NCBI GenBank assembly: GCA_963580285.1
Contig: OY757017.1
Span: 18,865,003-18,929,002 of the forward strand
DNA length: 64,000 nt
Origin: Lucinisca nassula
Lineage: Eukaryota; Mollusca; Bivalvia; Lucinida; Lucinidae
Direction of reading: 5' to 3'
The translations under genes and the position numbers were made by a program. A model generated the notes under the pieces. The model saw nothing but the letters and a program-made list of their open reading frames with translations. It was not told the origin of the DNA and searched no databases. Within the stretch, counting starts at the first letter, position 1; each line of letters begins with the position of its first letter. Below, piece after piece: positions 63,824 to 64,000 of the stretch.

Positions 63824-64000
63824 GATATTTCTTCTTTATTCTGCTTATAACATAAATGGTGGTTACTCGTTAGAACCGCCTCACCGAGGCGACCCTAACG
63901 TGTTCTCACAATCTATGCTTTGAGCAGAAATATAAAAATATAATACTTTTCTTAGACTTTTGGTAAAATTTTCAAAAAACAAAAGTGCGTGTTTTTGTAA
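63824..64000 (+). mobile_element. Foldback MITE M1, partial at the window end
   Basis: GTGGTTACTCGTTAGAACCG, CCTC-ACC-GAGGC, GAGCAGAAATATAAAAATAT and a GTGCGTGTTTTTGTAA end that coincides with the end of the window. The second hairpin is not present. Confidence 0.75.

Overview
Repeat-saturated eukaryotic nuclear DNA, most likely from a bivalve mollusc. The evidence is the mix of repeats: several tRNA-derived SINE families with intact target-site duplications (TSDs), foldback MITEs, a non-LTR retrotransposon, tandem repeats with the TGACCTTGACC motif, and dispersed repeats of types I associate with clam genomes. Taxon is an inference from memory of such repeats; I cannot name a species. There are no operons, no prokaryotic signals and no intact host gene. 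One possible host exon lies at 18919-19075 (minus strand).

Layout. 0-6.5 kb: reverse-transcriptase fragments, a decayed LINE (2.1-4.15 kb) split by a SINE, and long GATA and GTTA microsatellites. 6.5-12.2 kb: MITEs around a 60-bp and a ~94-bp tandem array. 12.6-17.2 kb: AT-rich DNA full of AGATATCT palindromes, invaded by SINEs and by a ~160-bp tandem array. 17.6-22.3 kb: SINEs and MITEs with some non-repeat-looking sequence. 22.4-24.5 kb: a two-part higher-order repeat of ~742 bp. 25-28.4 kb: MITEs, a 33-bp minisatellite between two MITEs, and a tRNA-derived SINE.

28.77-32.85 kb is the most remarkable segment: GC-rich, gene-like and mobile-element-derived. It holds an integrase-like pseudogene (plus strand) facing, tail to tail, a decayed minus-strand polyprotein with DNA polymerase, superfamily-1 helicase and HNH-like domains. 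A short Cys/His-rich reading frame precedes the polyprotein on the minus strand. This set points to a self-replicating (polymerase-encoding) integrating element whose make-up differs from standard Polinton/Maverick elements. Several stops and frameshifts show that it is dead.

33-36 kb: SINE pieces and a ~144-bp array. 37.8-38.7 kb: a very homogeneous 60-bp satellite open on the minus strand for 310 codons. 40.9-47.6 kb: a ~2.85-kb tandem segmental duplication with a 59-bp minisatellite; SINE insertions present only in the second copy postdate the duplication. 47.8-59.3 kb: MITEs, SINEs and dispersed hairpin repeats. 59.8-61.4 kb: CAT repeats and a satellite apparently built from SINE tRNA-like heads. 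61.86-63.7 kb: a ~0.95-kb tandem duplication ending in MITEs.

Repeat names S1-S6 (SINEs) and M1/M2 (foldback MITEs) are labels made up for this report.
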